This document shows positions 35,994 through 45,579 of a stretch of DNA of 64,000 nt, piece by piece (within the stretch, counting starts at the first letter, position 1; each line of letters begins with the position of its first letter). The stretch is from REBR01 sp033721915. Lineage in GTDB: Bacteria; Pseudomonadota; Gammaproteobacteria; Pseudomonadales; Oleiphilaceae. Where the stretch lies: positions 1-64,000 of the forward strand of contig JAWWAC010000002.1 in NCBI GenBank assembly GCA_033721915.1. The letters run 5' to 3'. Position numbers and translations under genes: made by a program. The notes beneath the pieces are model-generated. The model was given only the letters and a program-made list of their open reading frames with translations, was not told the origin of the DNA and ran no database searches.

Positions 35994-37298
35994 TTAATGC
36001 CCCAGCGGCTCAGACTCACGACCGCCCCGCCCCGGTAACCGCTCCCCGCCAAAACGGGGCAGATCCCGTGTGAGACCCATGGCCTCGGCGGCAATGCGGT
36101 TTTTCAGCATTCCCTGGCGGTCCAGCCAGCGCATGCCGGTGTTGCGCAGCCAGCGCAGTGGCAGTTCATCACGGCCAAAGAGCTGCTTGAAGCCCTCCAT
36201 GGCCGCCATCATGGCCAGATTCTCCCCCTTGCGGCGACGCTGATAGCGCGCCAGAATGGACGCATCCCCCGGCGACTGGCCCCGGTAATGGCCACGGCGT
36301 ATCTCATCCGCCAGCACCGCCACATCGGCAAAGCCCAGGTTCACCCCCTGCCCCGCCAGGGGGTGGATGCTGTGGGCGGCATCCCCCACCAGTGCCAGAT
36401 GCTCACGGGTATAGTCCTTGGCGTGACGCTGCCGCAGTGGAATCGTGTGCCGCCGCGACAGATCCGTGACGCCGCCAAGGCGCCATTCCAGGGCACGGCC
36501 CAGCTCGTCCATAAAGGCGTGATCGTCCAGACCCGCCAGCTCGGAGGCCCGGTCCGTGTCCTGTGACCAGACCACGGAGACACACTGCGAGTCGCCTCCC
36601 TCATTGGCCAGAGGCAGATAGGCCAGGGGACCTGTGACCATGAAACGCTGCCAGGCGGTGTACTGGTGGCTCTCATTGCACCGGGCGGTGCAGACAATGG
36701 CCTGCTGGTCGTAGTCCCACTCACGGGTGGCCAGGCCCGCCCACTGGCGCAGCCTTGAGCGGGGCCCGTCGGCCCCCACCACCAGAGCCCCCTGGACACG
36801 GCGGCCGTCCTCCAGGAAGAGGCTGCCACCCCCGGTCTCAGGGGCCCAGCGTTTCACGTGCACCGCGTCCAGCAGCCGCACATTGTCCCGTGACAGCACC
36901 GCCTCGGTCAGGGCCTTCACCAGCACCCGGTTTTCCACGATCTGACCCAGCCGGGAGCGTTGCAGATCCGCCGCATCGAAATGCACCTCCCCGGTGCCCT
37001 CCGCGTCCCAGACCCGCATGTGCCGGTAAGGGCAGTGCCTTTCCCGGGACACGGCATCCCACACACCCAGGTCGTCCAGCAGCTGGCGGGTGGCCTCGGT
37101 GAGGGCGCTGACCCGGGGGTCGAAATCCCTCACCGACCCGGCGGGCTCAACAGGGGCGCACAGGTCCCGGGTGGACTGGCCTTCCAGCACCAGCACCTGC
37201 AGCGGCAGCTCCGAGAGGGCCAGCGCCAGGGCGCTGCCCACCAGGCCGCCGCCGAGAATCACCACATCCGCCTGCAGGTCGGGAGTCCGGGGGCTCAT
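35994..37298 (-). CDS. ubiI: UbiI-type 2-octaprenylphenol hydroxylase
   Basis: FAD monooxygenase for a ring hydroxylation (C5) in ubiquinone synthesis. The 434-residue protein has the Rossmann motif ADVVILGGGLVGSALALALS, the segment RVSALTEATRQLLDDLGVWD, IVENRVLVKAL, the second FAD motif VGADGPRSRLR and LVGDAAHSIHPLAGQGVNLGFAD. Identity as UbiI rather than UbiH rests on the RHCPYRHMRVWDAEGTGEVHFDAADL segment and its place after ubiH in the pepP-ubiH-ubiI order. One base separates it from the ubiH stop. Confidence 0.9.
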   Translation of the reverse strand: MSPRTPDLQADVVILGGGLVGSALALALSELPLQVLVLEGQSTRDLCAPVEPAGSVRDFDPRVSALTEATRQLLDDLGVWDAVSRERHCPYRHMRVWDAEGTGEVHFDAADLQRSRLGQIVENRVLVKALTEAVLSRDNVRLLDAVHVKRWAPETGGGSLFLEDGRRVQGALVVGADGPRSRLRQWAGLATREWDYDQQAIVCTARCNESHQYTAWQRFMVTGPLAYLPLANEGGDSQCVSVVWSQDTDRASELAGLDDHAFMDELGRALEWRLGGVTDLSRRHTIPLRQRHAKDYTREHLALVGDAAHSIHPLAGQGVNLGFADVAVLADEIRRGHYRGQSPGDASILARYQRRRKGENLAMMAAMEGFKQLFGRDELPLRWLRNTGMRWLDRQGMLKNRIAAEAMGLTRDLPRFGGERLPGRGGRESEPLGH

Positions 37299-37299
37299 A

Positions 37300-38577
37300 T
37301 CAGTGCGCTCTCGTGGCGGAGGCGGCCTGTGAGGCCCCCAGTGAGGAACGGCGCCGCCCCAGCCCCATGGCCTGGCGGGCAAACCAGCTCTTTGCCGGTG
37401 TCACCAGGTCCAGTGTCACCAGGCCCAGGTCACGGGCGCCGTTGACCATGGGCGGGCCCTCGTTGAACAGCCGCACCATGGAGTCGGAGAAGCCCACTAT
37501 GGCGTCCTCGTCCGGCTGGTGCTCATCCAGGTAGGCCTGCAGTGTGGCCATGGACCCTGGTGAGCGACCCGCCTCATGGGCCTTGCGTACCTGCTCCGCC
37601 AGGCGCATCAGCCCCCGCAGTGCCAGGTTGAAACCCTGGCCGGCCACCGGGTGCAGGGTATGGGCGGCATTGCCCACCAGCAGCACTCCGGGGCGGGCCG
37701 GCTCCGCCACACGGGTCAACGTCAGCGGGTAGCTGTCAATGCGCCCCATGCTGACAAAACGACCCAGCCGCCAGCCGAATACCCGCTGCAGCCGGGCCAG
37801 GAAGTCCGCCTCGGAGAGTTCCGACAGGGCCTGTGCCTGGCCGCTCTGGTGGGTCCAGACCAGGCCGCACTCACGGGCCCTGTCGCCCCCCTGTGGCAGC
37901 AGTGCCAGAGGGCCGTCCGGCGTGAAACGCTCGAAGGCGGTGCCGTTATGGGGGTTGCTGGTGCGGATATTGGTCACCAGTGCCCGCTGGTCGTAATCCT
38001 TGCGCTCGACCCGGAAGTCCAGTGCCTCCCGCAGGTCGGAGCGGCCACCGTCGGCCACCACCAGCAGGCGGCAGCGCCAGTTCAGTGTCCGGCCGTCCTG
38101 CTCCACCACCAGGTCGGTGTTCTCGGCGCCGGGGCTGGCGGAGACCACCTTGCCCGGTGCGCACCAGTGCACCGGTGTGTCCTGCAGGGCATGGAGCAGG
38201 CAGCGGCCCAGCCACTGGTTGTCCACCACATAACCCAGCCCACCCTGCTGGTGCTCGGAGGCGTGCATGCCGGTACGTCCCGGCTTGCCTTTCTCCGAGA
38301 CGTGGATATGGCGTATGGGGGTGGCCCTTGTGCGCAGGCGCCCCCACAGACCCAGATCCTCGAAAATCAGCCGTGAACCATAGCCCAGTGCCGTGGAGCG
38401 GGCATCGTAGCTGGGCTGGTACGCCTCCGGGTCGGCGTTTTCCGGACTCAGTGGGGCCGCCTCCACCACGGCCACTTTCAGTGCCGGCAACTGACGGATC
38501 AGGCCCAGTGCCAGTGAAGCACCGGCCATGCCGCCGCCGGCAATGACCACGTCAAACTCGCTGTCATGCGTGTCCAT
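37300..38577 (-). CDS. ubiH: 2-octaprenyl-6-methoxyphenol hydroxylase UbiH
   Basis: FAD monooxygenase for ring hydroxylation in ubiquinone synthesis. The 425-residue protein has FDVVIAGGGMAGASLALGL, SYDARSTALGYGSRLIFEDLGLW (typical of UbiH), VVADGGRSDLREAL and LVGNAAHTLHPVAGQGFNLALRG. The GNAAH in place of GDAAH is common in UbiH. The start overlaps the pepP stop by 14 bp. It forms a ygfB-pepP-ubiH-ubiI operon. Confidence 0.95.
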   Translation of the reverse strand: MDTHDSEFDVVIAGGGMAGASLALGLIRQLPALKVAVVEAAPLSPENADPEAYQPSYDARSTALGYGSRLIFEDLGLWGRLRTRATPIRHIHVSEKGKPGRTGMHASEHQQGGLGYVVDNQWLGRCLLHALQDTPVHWCAPGKVVSASPGAENTDLVVEQDGRTLNWRCRLLVVADGGRSDLREALDFRVERKDYDQRALVTNIRTSNPHNGTAFERFTPDGPLALLPQGGDRARECGLVWTHQSGQAQALSELSEADFLARLQRVFGWRLGRFVSMGRIDSYPLTLTRVAEPARPGVLLVGNAAHTLHPVAGQGFNLALRGLMRLAEQVRKAHEAGRSPGSMATLQAYLDEHQPDEDAIVGFSDSMVRLFNEGPPMVNGARDLGLVTLDLVTPAKSWFARQAMGLGRRRSSLGASQAASATRAH

Positions 38578-39913
38578 GAGCCATCAATGCCTCGATTTCT
38601 GCGATGTCTTTCGGCACCCCGTCGGTCAGTACCCGGCAGCCGTCACCGGTGACCACCACATCGTCTTCAATGCGAATGCCCAGGCCCCGCCACTGCGGGT
38701 CCACGGACTCGTCATGGGGGTTGATGTACAGGCCCGGCTCGATGGTCAGCACCATCCCCGGCTCCAGTACCCGCCAGGCGCCGCCGATCTTGTAGTCCCC
38801 CACATCGTGCACATCCAGCCCCAGCCAGTGGCCGGTGCGGTGCATGAAATAGGGGCGGTACAGGGCCTGTTCCACCACCTCGTCCAGGGTTCCCGTGAGA
38901 ATCCCCAGATCCAGCAGGCCCTGGCTGAGCACTTCGACCGCCGCCTCGTGGGGGCGGTTCCAGTGATTCTCCGGCTTCACCGCCGCAATGGCGGCCCGGT
39001 TGGCCTCCAGCACCACCTGGTAAAGGGCCTTTTGCGGCTCACTGAAACGGCCGCTCACGGGAAAGGTGCGGGTAATGTCCGCGGCATAGCCTTCCAGCTC
39101 ACAGCCGGCGTCGATCAGCACCAGGTCCCCCTCCTGCAGCAGGGCCTGGTTGTCGATGTAATGCAGCACACAGGCGTTGGCGCCGGCCCCCACAATGGAG
39201 GGGTAGGCCGGGTGGCGGGCGCCGTGGTTCATGAATGTGTAATGCAGCTCCGCCTCCAGCTGGTATTCCCGCACGCCGGGGGCGGCTCTCTGCATGGCGC
39301 GGCAATGGGCCTCGGCGCTGATCTCGGCGGCACGGGCCATGACCTTCTGCTCCGCCGCGCTCTTGTACAGGCGCATGTCGTGCAGGCTGTGCTCAAGCGC
39401 CACAAACTCTCCCGGTGGCTTGGCGCCACTGCGGACCTTGCTGCGCAGTGTGTTGATCCACTCCATGACACGGGCATCAAAGGCCGCATCACGGCCGATG
39501 GAGTAATACACCCGGGAGCGGCCCTCGATCAGCCCCGGCAGGATGTCGTCGATATCGGCAATGGGGAAGGCGTCATCCGCGCCGTACTCCGACACCGCCC
39601 CTTCCGGACCGGCCAGGAAACCGTCCCAGAGCTCCTTCCTGGGGTCCCGCTCCTTGCAGAACAGCACCACCTCGCCGTGTTCACGGCCCGGGATCAGCGC
39701 CAGCACCGCGTCCGGCTCCGGGAAGCCGGTGAGGTAGTAAAAATCGCTGTCCTGTCGGTAGGGGTAGTCGGTATCACGGCTGCGAGTGCGCTCCGGCGCG
39801 GCGGAGACAATGGCAATGCTGTCCGGCGCCATCTGCTCGATCAGTCGCTGACGGCGCTGTGCGTACTCCCTGAGGGGCACCAGGCGCTGGCTGGTTTTTT
39901 CGGCGGTATTCAT
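38564..39913 (-). CDS. pepP: Xaa-Pro aminopeptidase PepP
   Basis: Dimanganese aminopeptidase that removes N-terminal residues before proline. The 449-residue protein has the N-terminal control domain with DFYYLTGFPEPDAVL and the pita-bread metal ligands: LIDAGCELEGYAADITRTFP, HRTGHWLGLDVHDVG, LTIEPGLYI and IRIEDDVVVT. Start at 39913 follows GGGAGTC. It lies between ygfB and ubiH, as in E. coli. Confidence 0.96.
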   Translation of the reverse strand: MNTAEKTSQRLVPLREYAQRRQRLIEQMAPDSIAIVSAAPERTRSRDTDYPYRQDSDFYYLTGFPEPDAVLALIPGREHGEVVLFCKERDPRKELWDGFLAGPEGAVSEYGADDAFPIADIDDILPGLIEGRSRVYYSIGRDAAFDARVMEWINTLRSKVRSGAKPPGEFVALEHSLHDMRLYKSAAEQKVMARAAEISAEAHCRAMQRAAPGVREYQLEAELHYTFMNHGARHPAYPSIVGAGANACVLHYIDNQALLQEGDLVLIDAGCELEGYAADITRTFPVSGRFSEPQKALYQVVLEANRAAIAAVKPENHWNRPHEAAVEVLSQGLLDLGILTGTLDEVVEQALYRPYFMHRTGHWLGLDVHDVGDYKIGGAWRVLEPGMVLTIEPGLYINPHDESVDPQWRGLGIRIEDDVVVTGDGCRVLTDGVPKDIAEIEALMAHGHA

Positions 39914-39963
39914 GGTGGACTCCCTCGTCGGTGACAGCCCCGCTCGCCCGGGGCCGGGTCGGT

Positions 39964-40575
39964 TCAGTGCAGCGTGGCCCCTTCCGGCGCCGGACGGTTA
40001 AACTCGGCAAACACGGTCAGCACGCCGATGCGCACGTATTCCATGACTTCCGCCAGCTCCTTCTCGCCGTCTTCCGAGTCGTCCTCGTCGATTTCGATCT
40101 GGCTGATGGCGACAAAGTCCCGGATCAGCTCCCGCACATCCTGTGGCGCCTCGTTCAGACCCTCTCCGGCGGCCCTGGCCATGCCCTCCAGAAAGCCTCT
40201 GACCCAGGCACCAAGGGCCTCAAGACGCTGTGACAGCGGTGCCGGGTCCAGCGGCAGCAGCAGGCGGAAGTCCATGGACTCCGACTGCAGCGCCGCCAGT
40301 GTACGGCCATAAAAACCGTGCAGCAGGGCTTTGGGGCTGGGCTGCCCCTCCCGGCCGGACTGCTCCTGCAGTGTCTCGGCCCCGAGGTGCTCACAGGCCA
40401 GGTGCTCCCAGCGCTCCGATGAGAGCCGCTCCCCGGCGGACAGCTGGCCGCTGAGCAGCCCGTGCAGCTCGCTGGGGTGGTTAATGGCTGAATGATTGCG
40501 GTGCAGATCGGCCCAGAGGTCGAAATCAAACAGCTCGTCGCTCTCAGTGCCGGTATCGTCATCCGGTAATGCCAT
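39964..40575 (-). CDS. UPF0149/YgfB family protein
   Basis: The 203-residue acidic protein matches the YgfB/UPF0149 family with HPSELHGLLSGQLSAG at the start, GAWVRGFLEGMA and the C-terminal EYVRIGVLTVFAEF. In E. coli and P. aeruginosa it precedes pepP. In P. aeruginosa YgfB is a regulator affecting antibiotic resistance, and whether this applies here is unknown. Divergent from the zinc-associated gene at 40737, with 161 bp between them. Confidence 0.92.
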   Translation of the reverse strand: MALPDDDTGTESDELFDFDLWADLHRNHSAINHPSELHGLLSGQLSAGERLSSERWEHLACEHLGAETLQEQSGREGQPSPKALLHGFYGRTLAALQSESMDFRLLLPLDPAPLSQRLEALGAWVRGFLEGMARAAGEGLNEAPQDVRELIRDFVAISQIEIDEDDSEDGEKELAEVMEYVRIGVLTVFAEFNRPAPEGATLH

Positions 40576-40683
40576 GACGGATCGCCTCTCCCGCTTGCTG
40601 TAAAAGGCCTATGCTAGCATGTTTGGGCCCGGAATAAGTCCATCGCTTTCCCAACCTGATGTAGGGGACAGGGGACAAACTCC

Positions 40684-40698
40684 ATGTTATAACATAAC
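40684..40698 (+). promoter_or_regulatory. Zur-type zinc-repressor box upstream of the DUF2796 gene
   Basis: A perfect palindrome ATGTTATAACAT (40684-40695) extends into AAC on the right, matching the proteobacterial Zur operator. It has the same core as the box at 13191-13202. It lies 39-53 bp before the start at 40737. Confidence 0.8.
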
Positions 40699-40736
40699 AG
40701 TTATGCCTCTTTGTCCTTTATCCTCAGGAGACACCC

Positions 40737-41405
<669 letters not shown>

Positions 41406-41446
41406 GAGCGCTCTAACAGGGCGCCACTGTTAATAGAGTGCCGCTT

Positions 41447-41938
41447 TTAATAGAGCTCCACTTTGTCGGCGGTCATGACATAGGAGGCATCCGCCACATC
41501 GTTGCTGATGCGCTCCGTTTTCAGGGTGCCGCTGACCCAGTAGGGCTCGTAGAGGGCATCCACATGGATGCCTTCCGGGTAACGGATATGGATAATCTGG
41601 TTCGGTGGCGGTGGTGGCACGTGGATACAGGCGCCAAAATAGGGCACCAGGAAGAATTCCGTCACCCGCTTGTCGTCGCTGAATTCCAGGGGCACCACAA
41701 ACCCGGGAATCCGGATGTTGCGCTGGTCCATGGCCTCCACCACATTGCCGGTCATCAGCTCCTCGGGCAGTGACACCGGATCGTTGCCGTCATGGCCGAT
41801 TTCCGGCATGTTCTGGATAAACTCAATGTCTTCCTCGGGCATCAGGTCGATCCATTCCACTTCCTGGGCCTCACTGGCGACCAGGTGGGCGGACATCAGC
41901 AGACCCAGCAGGCATGACAGGCAGATGGACACTTTCAT
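41447..41938 (-). CDS. DUF3299 exported protein
   Basis: The 163-residue protein has a signal peptide (ISICLSCLLGLLMSAHL-type, then VASEAQ) and the DUF3299 pattern: VEWIDLMPEED, IPGFVVPLEFSDD, FFLVPYFGACIHVPPPPPNQIIHI. The Cys and His in GACIHVPPP may bind metal. It is divergent from the ABC ATPase gene with only 27 bp between the annotated starts. In P. aeruginosa the PA4063-PA4066 zinc-starvation operon combines the same four families, which supports a shared pathway here. Confidence 0.85.
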   Translation of the reverse strand: MKVSICLSCLLGLLMSAHLVASEAQEVEWIDLMPEEDIEFIQNMPEIGHDGNDPVSLPEELMTGNVVEAMDQRNIRIPGFVVPLEFSDDKRVTEFFLVPYFGACIHVPPPPPNQIIHIRYPEGIHVDALYEPYWVSGTLKTERISNDVADASYVMTADKVELY

Positions 41939-41965
41939 TCAGGCGGACTCCAGGGACAATCAATC

Positions 41966-42739
41966 ATGGCAGCCAGCATAACGCCAAGTCACAACACAAC
42001 GCCAGACAGAACAGCGCCAGACGACAGCCGCGCAACACCGCCGGCGGCGGTGGAGATCACCGACCTGGCCTTTCACTGGCCCGACAGCCGGGACTTCCGC
42101 CTGGCAGTACCGCATTTTTCACTGCCACAGGGTGAGACCTGCTTTCTGCTGGGGCCCAGCGGTTCCGGCAAGAGCACACTCCTGTCACTGCTGGCGGGGC
42201 TGATGGCGCCGGACAGCGGCCACATCCGTCTGACCGGCCAGTCACTGGAACAGGCCTCGCGCCACGCCCGTGACCGCTTCCGGGCGGACCACCTGGGCCT
42301 GATCTTCCAGCAGTTCAACCTGGTCCCGTATCTCTCGCCACTGGCCAATGTGCTGCTGCCCTGCCAGTTTTCCCGGAGGCGCCGTGAGCGGGCCGGTCCT
42401 AAGCCACGGGAGCAGGCACTGGCGCTGCTCTCGGCACTGGGTCTGGACCCCGCCAGGCTGCCACGGGACGTGCGCCACCTGAGTATGGGCCAGCAGCAGC
42501 GGGTGGCCGCCGCCAGAGCCCTGATCGGCGCCCCTGAGATCGTGCTGGCGGACGAGCCCACCTCGGCACTGGACCAGGACCACCGGGACCGCTTTGTGGA
42601 CCTGCTGCTGGGCCAGGCCAGTGCCCATGGCGCCAGCGTGCTTTTTGTCAGCCACGACCGATCACTGCAGCAACGTTTCACGCAGCAGCAGGATATCCGC
42701 CAGTGGCGTTCTGACCTGCCACAGGAGAGTCCGTTATGA
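41966..42739 (+). CDS. ABC transporter ATP-binding protein (MacB/LolD type)
   Basis: ATPase partner of the permease that follows. The 257-residue protein has Walker A LLGPSGSGKSTLL, Q-loop IFQQFNLVPYLSP, signature HLSMGQQQRVAAARAL and Walker B EIVLADEPTSALD, as in LolD and MacB. The first 28 residues look disordered; a GTG at 42050 is an alternative start that would leave a more usual promoter space ahead of it. Overlaps the permease by 4 bp. No Zur box lies directly upstream. Confidence 0.9.
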   Translation: MAASITPSHNTTPDRTAPDDSRATPPAAVEITDLAFHWPDSRDFRLAVPHFSLPQGETCFLLGPSGSGKSTLLSLLAGLMAPDSGHIRLTGQSLEQASRHARDRFRADHLGLIFQQFNLVPYLSPLANVLLPCQFSRRRRERAGPKPREQALALLSALGLDPARLPRDVRHLSMGQQQRVAAARALIGAPEIVLADEPTSALDQDHRDRFVDLLLGQASAHGASVLFVSHDRSLQQRFTQQQDIRQWRSDLPQESPL

Positions 42740-44004
42740 CGCTGTTGGCCCGGCTGAAACTCGCCGCCGCCAGTCTGCGCCACCGCCGCGGTCCGGTGCT
42801 GCTGACTCTGATCACACTGACACTGAGCCTGACACTGGTGCTGGGGGTGCAGTACCTGCGCAGCGAGGTGAAACAGTCCTTTGTCAGCACCCTCTCGGGC
42901 ACCGACCTGATCGTGGGGGCCCGCAGTGGCCCCATGAACCTGCTGCTGTATTCGGTGTTCCATATCGGCAACCCCACCAACAATATCCGCTGGTCCAGCT
43001 ACCAGCACGTGGCGGAGCAGCCCGCCGTGGACTGGGTGGTGCCCATGACACTGGGGGATGCCCACCAGGGGTACCGGGTGATCGCCACCAACCGGGACTT
43101 CTTCGAGCGCTTCCGGTACGGCAACCGCCACTCGCTGGAGCTGGCCAGTGGCCGTGCCTTTGACGACCTTTACGAGGTGGTGCTGGGGGCCGATGTGGCC
43201 CGCAATCTGGATTATGAACCGGGGGATGAGCTGGCCATTGCCCATGGCGGCGGCAGCACCAGCTTCGTCAACCACGATGACAAACCCTTCCGTGTCAGCG
43301 GCATTCTGGCACCCACAGGCACACCACTGGACCGCACACTGCAGATTTCACTGGAGGCCTTCGAGGCCATCCACCTGGGCTGGCAGTCCGGAGTGCCGGC
43401 ACCGGGGCGACAGGTGAGTGCCGAGCAGGCCCGTGAGCGGGACCTGACGCCGGACTCCATCACCGCCATGCTGGTGGGAGTGAACCGGCCCATCATGACA
43501 CTGCGGTTGCAGCGGGAGCTGAACAACTACCGGGGTGAGCCCCTCACCGCCATACTCCCCGGCGCCACCCTGTCGGAACTGTGGCGTCTGATGGGCAGCT
43601 TCGAGCGTGCCCTGATGGTGATTACCGCACTGGTGCTCTTCACCAGCCTGGCCGGGCTGGCGGCGGTGCTGCTGACCATACAGGGCAGCCGCAACCGGGA
43701 AATGGCCATACTGCGTTCCGTGGGGGCCTCACCGGCCACGGTGGCGCTGCTGTTTGTCAGCGAGGCGTTGTTGCTGGTGGCACTGGCGGCACTGCTGGCA
43801 CTGGGGCTGTGGTTTGGTGGTCTGGCCCTGCTGGCCCCCTGGCTGAGCGAGCTGTGGGGGGTGCACATTGCACTGCGCCCGCCACAGGCCCTGGAGCTGG
43901 GCTTGCTGGGTGGCGCCATGGGGCTGGCGCTGCTGGTCTCGCTGCTGCCGGCCTGGGCCGCTTACCGGCGCAGTCTCTCCGAAGGGCTCACCCCCAGAGA
44001 GTAA
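42736..44004 (+). CDS. ABC transporter permease (FtsX/LolCE/MacB-like)
   Basis: Permease of the MacB/LolC fold: one N-terminal helix (LLTLITLTLSLTLVLGV), a large periplasmic domain with GTDLIVGARSGPMNLLLYSVFHIGNPTNN, and three C-terminal helices including ALMVITALVLFTSLAGLAAVLLTIQ and RNREMAILRSVGASPATV (FtsX-type motif). Such pairs extract or move envelope substrates rather than import metals. Here it may act with the DUF2796 and DUF3299 proteins in zinc delivery (inference). Confidence 0.9.
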   Translation: MTLLARLKLAAASLRHRRGPVLLTLITLTLSLTLVLGVQYLRSEVKQSFVSTLSGTDLIVGARSGPMNLLLYSVFHIGNPTNNIRWSSYQHVAEQPAVDWVVPMTLGDAHQGYRVIATNRDFFERFRYGNRHSLELASGRAFDDLYEVVLGADVARNLDYEPGDELAIAHGGGSTSFVNHDDKPFRVSGILAPTGTPLDRTLQISLEAFEAIHLGWQSGVPAPGRQVSAEQARERDLTPDSITAMLVGVNRPIMTLRLQRELNNYRGEPLTAILPGATLSELWRLMGSFERALMVITALVLFTSLAGLAAVLLTIQGSRNREMAILRSVGASPATVALLFVSEALLLVALAALLALGLWFGGLALLAPWLSELWGVHIALRPPQALELGLLGGAMGLALLVSLLPAWAAYRRSLSEGLTPRE

Positions 44005-44114
44005 GGCAGGCACGGTGATTGACCGCTACCGGTGGCAACACTATTATGATTCGAGCCCAGGCCGTCCATTAGGCTGGATCGGGCTCTGTCACCGTCTTCC
44101 CACCGGATAGCGCT

Positions 44115-44321
44115 ATGGATCACGCCCGGCTGCAAAAGCTGTCAGACAAACTGGATCAACTGATCGACCGCAACCGGCAACTGGAAGCGGAGAATGCACG
44201 GCTGCGTCAGCTGCAGGAAGACTGGCAGCAGGAGCGCATACAGCTGATGCAGAAAAACGACCATGCCCGCCACAAGGTGGAAGCCATGATCAGCCGCCTG
44301 AGAGCACTGGAGCAACACTGA
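44115..44321 (+). CDS. Small coiled-coil protein, ZapB-like (TIGR02449 family)
   Basis: The 68-residue protein is predicted to be almost entirely coiled-coil (LSDKLDQLIDRNRQLEAENARLRQLQEDWQQE). It resembles the TIGR02449 family that precedes zapA in pseudomonads and is distantly ZapB-like. Its stop overlaps the zapA start by one base (TGATG), so translation is probably coupled. Role in division-ring assembly is inferred from this pairing. Confidence 0.82.
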   Translation: MDHARLQKLSDKLDQLIDRNRQLEAENARLRQLQEDWQQERIQLMQKNDHARHKVEAMISRLRALEQH

Positions 44322-44632
44322 TGCCGGACAAGCAGACACTGGCCGTCAATATCCTGGACAAGGAATACCTGGTGGCCGGCCCCCAGGAAGCCAGCCACGA
44401 GCTGGAGCGCTCCGCCCGTTACCTGGACAGCAAGATGCGGGAGATCCGCGCCAGCGGCCGTGTTTTCGGCGTGGAGCGGATTGCCGTGATGGCAGCACTG
44501 AACATCACCCACGAAATGCTGCAGAAAGACACCCTGCCCGCCAGCGCCTCGGCCCTTCTGGACGATATGGACCAGCGCCTGGACAAGGCACTGGCGGAAA
44601 AACCCCGCGCCGGCCGCGAAGAAACAAAATAG
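44321..44632 (+). CDS. zapA: Cell division protein ZapA
   Basis: FtsZ-bundling factor at the division septum. The 103-residue protein has AVNILDKEYLVAGPQEASHELERSARYLDSKM and the helix VERIAVMAALNITHEML, typical of ZapA. It is directly followed by the 6S RNA gene, an arrangement conserved widely in gammaproteobacteria. Confidence 0.93.
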   Translation: MPDKQTLAVNILDKEYLVAGPQEASHELERSARYLDSKMREIRASGRVFGVERIAVMAALNITHEMLQKDTLPASASALLDDMDQRLDKALAEKPRAGREETK

Positions 44633-44671
44633 CACACGGAATTCATTTGCAACGCCCCCCCGATTGCCCCG

Positions 44672-44677
44672 TATAAT
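44672..44677 (+). promoter_or_regulatory. Promoter -10 element of 6S RNA
   Basis: A consensus TATAAT is placed seven bases before the predicted RNA start. A TTGCAA at 44647-44652 is a possible -35, with a long 19-bp spacer. Confidence 0.6.
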
Positions 44678-44683
44678 CGAGTC

Positions 44684-44866
44684 AGCTCTCTGGGGTGTAC
44701 GACGAGCTGGATTATGTCCTCGAGCCGATGAATACAAACCTTGGGGGCCACTCCCTGGTGATGTGAGCAAGTCCTCCTTTGCAGGGGAAAGCCTGATTCA
44801 CCAAATGGGCCTCCACCTTGAACCAGTGGGTTCAGGGCTACATCCAGCGACGGCACCCCGGGGGGT
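44684..44866 (+). ncRNA. ssrS: 6S RNA (SsrS)
   Basis: Stationary-phase RNA that mimics an open promoter and sequesters sigma-70 RNA polymerase. Closing stems GGGGTG (44691-) and CACCCC (44854-) pair. Conserved pieces include TCCTCGAGCCGATGAATAC on the left and the 3' CACCTTGAACCAGTGGGTTCAGGGCTACATCC, which match the enterobacterial and pseudomonad 6S layout. Position between zapA and fau is diagnostic. The ends are estimated to within a few bases. Confidence 0.88.
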
Positions 44867-44906
44867 TTTTCATTGCCGATTTCCTCCCCTGACAGGAAGA
44901 CACCAC

Positions 44907-45524
44907 TTGTCAGACAGCAACTCCCACAACCAAACCCGACAGCAACTGCGACGCCAGCTCAGAGCCCGGCGGCGAGCCCTCACGAAACGACAGCAACGAC
45001 AGGCCGCCCACGCACTGTTGCGCCAGCTTAACCGGCTGCCGGCACTGCAACAGGCAAAGCACATTGCCCTTTACTGGCCGGCGGACGGGGAGATCGACCC
45101 AAGACCCTGGATGCACAGTCTTTGGCGCCAGCGCCGTCGCACCTGCTACCTGCCGGTACTCCACCCGGTGCACCACAACCGCCTCTGGTTCCGACCCGTC
45201 CACCGCAACACACCGCTGCGGGCCAACCGCTTTGGCATTCCGGAACCGGTCGGACGGGGTCCCGGACGGGCGCCCTGGACCCTGGATGCGGTGCTGATGC
45301 CTTTGGTGGGGTTCTCCGCCGATGGCGGGCGCCTGGGCATGGGAGGGGGCTTCTATGACCGCACCTTTGCCTTCAAGCACCACCAGCCCGCCGGCAACCC
45401 CAGGCTGATCGGACTGGCCCATGAGCTGCAGAGGGTGGAAGCCCTGCCCCAGGCCAGCTGGGATATTCCGGTGCAACAGGTGGTGACGGACAGGGGCTGC
45501 TACTGCCCGGTTAAAGGGCCGTGA
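44907..45524 (+). CDS. 5-formyltetrahydrofolate cyclo-ligase
   Basis: ATP-dependent recycling of 5-formyl-THF to 5,10-methenyl-THF (fau/ygfA family). The 205-residue protein has QLRRQLRARRRALTKRQQRQAA, HIALYWPADGEIDP, and the conserved LGMGGGFYDRTF near residue 145. The likely start is TTG at 44907 with AGGAAGA 7 bases upstream; no ATG is available between the 6S RNA and the conserved domain. Cotranscription with 6S RNA, as in E. coli ssrS-ygfA, is likely. Confidence 0.92.
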   Translation: MSDSNSHNQTRQQLRRQLRARRRALTKRQQRQAAHALLRQLNRLPALQQAKHIALYWPADGEIDPRPWMHSLWRQRRRTCYLPVLHPVHHNRLWFRPVHRNTPLRANRFGIPEPVGRGPGRAPWTLDAVLMPLVGFSADGGRLGMGGGFYDRTFAFKHHQPAGNPRLIGLAHELQRVEALPQASWDIPVQQVVTDRGCYCPVKGP

Positions 45525-45579
45525 AAAACAGTGGGTCGGGGCGCTGCTGCGCAAGGGGGTCCGCAGCGGGATAGCGGCC

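Noticed and set aside
38528..39934. 468-residue plus-strand frame antisense to pepP
   Set aside because: pepP carries all metal-site motifs; the antisense frame shows none of any family and no ribosome-binding site.
41939..42050. Search for a Zur box between DUF3299 and the ABC ATPase
   Set aside because: Only a CATAAC half-site is present at about 41978; no palindrome.
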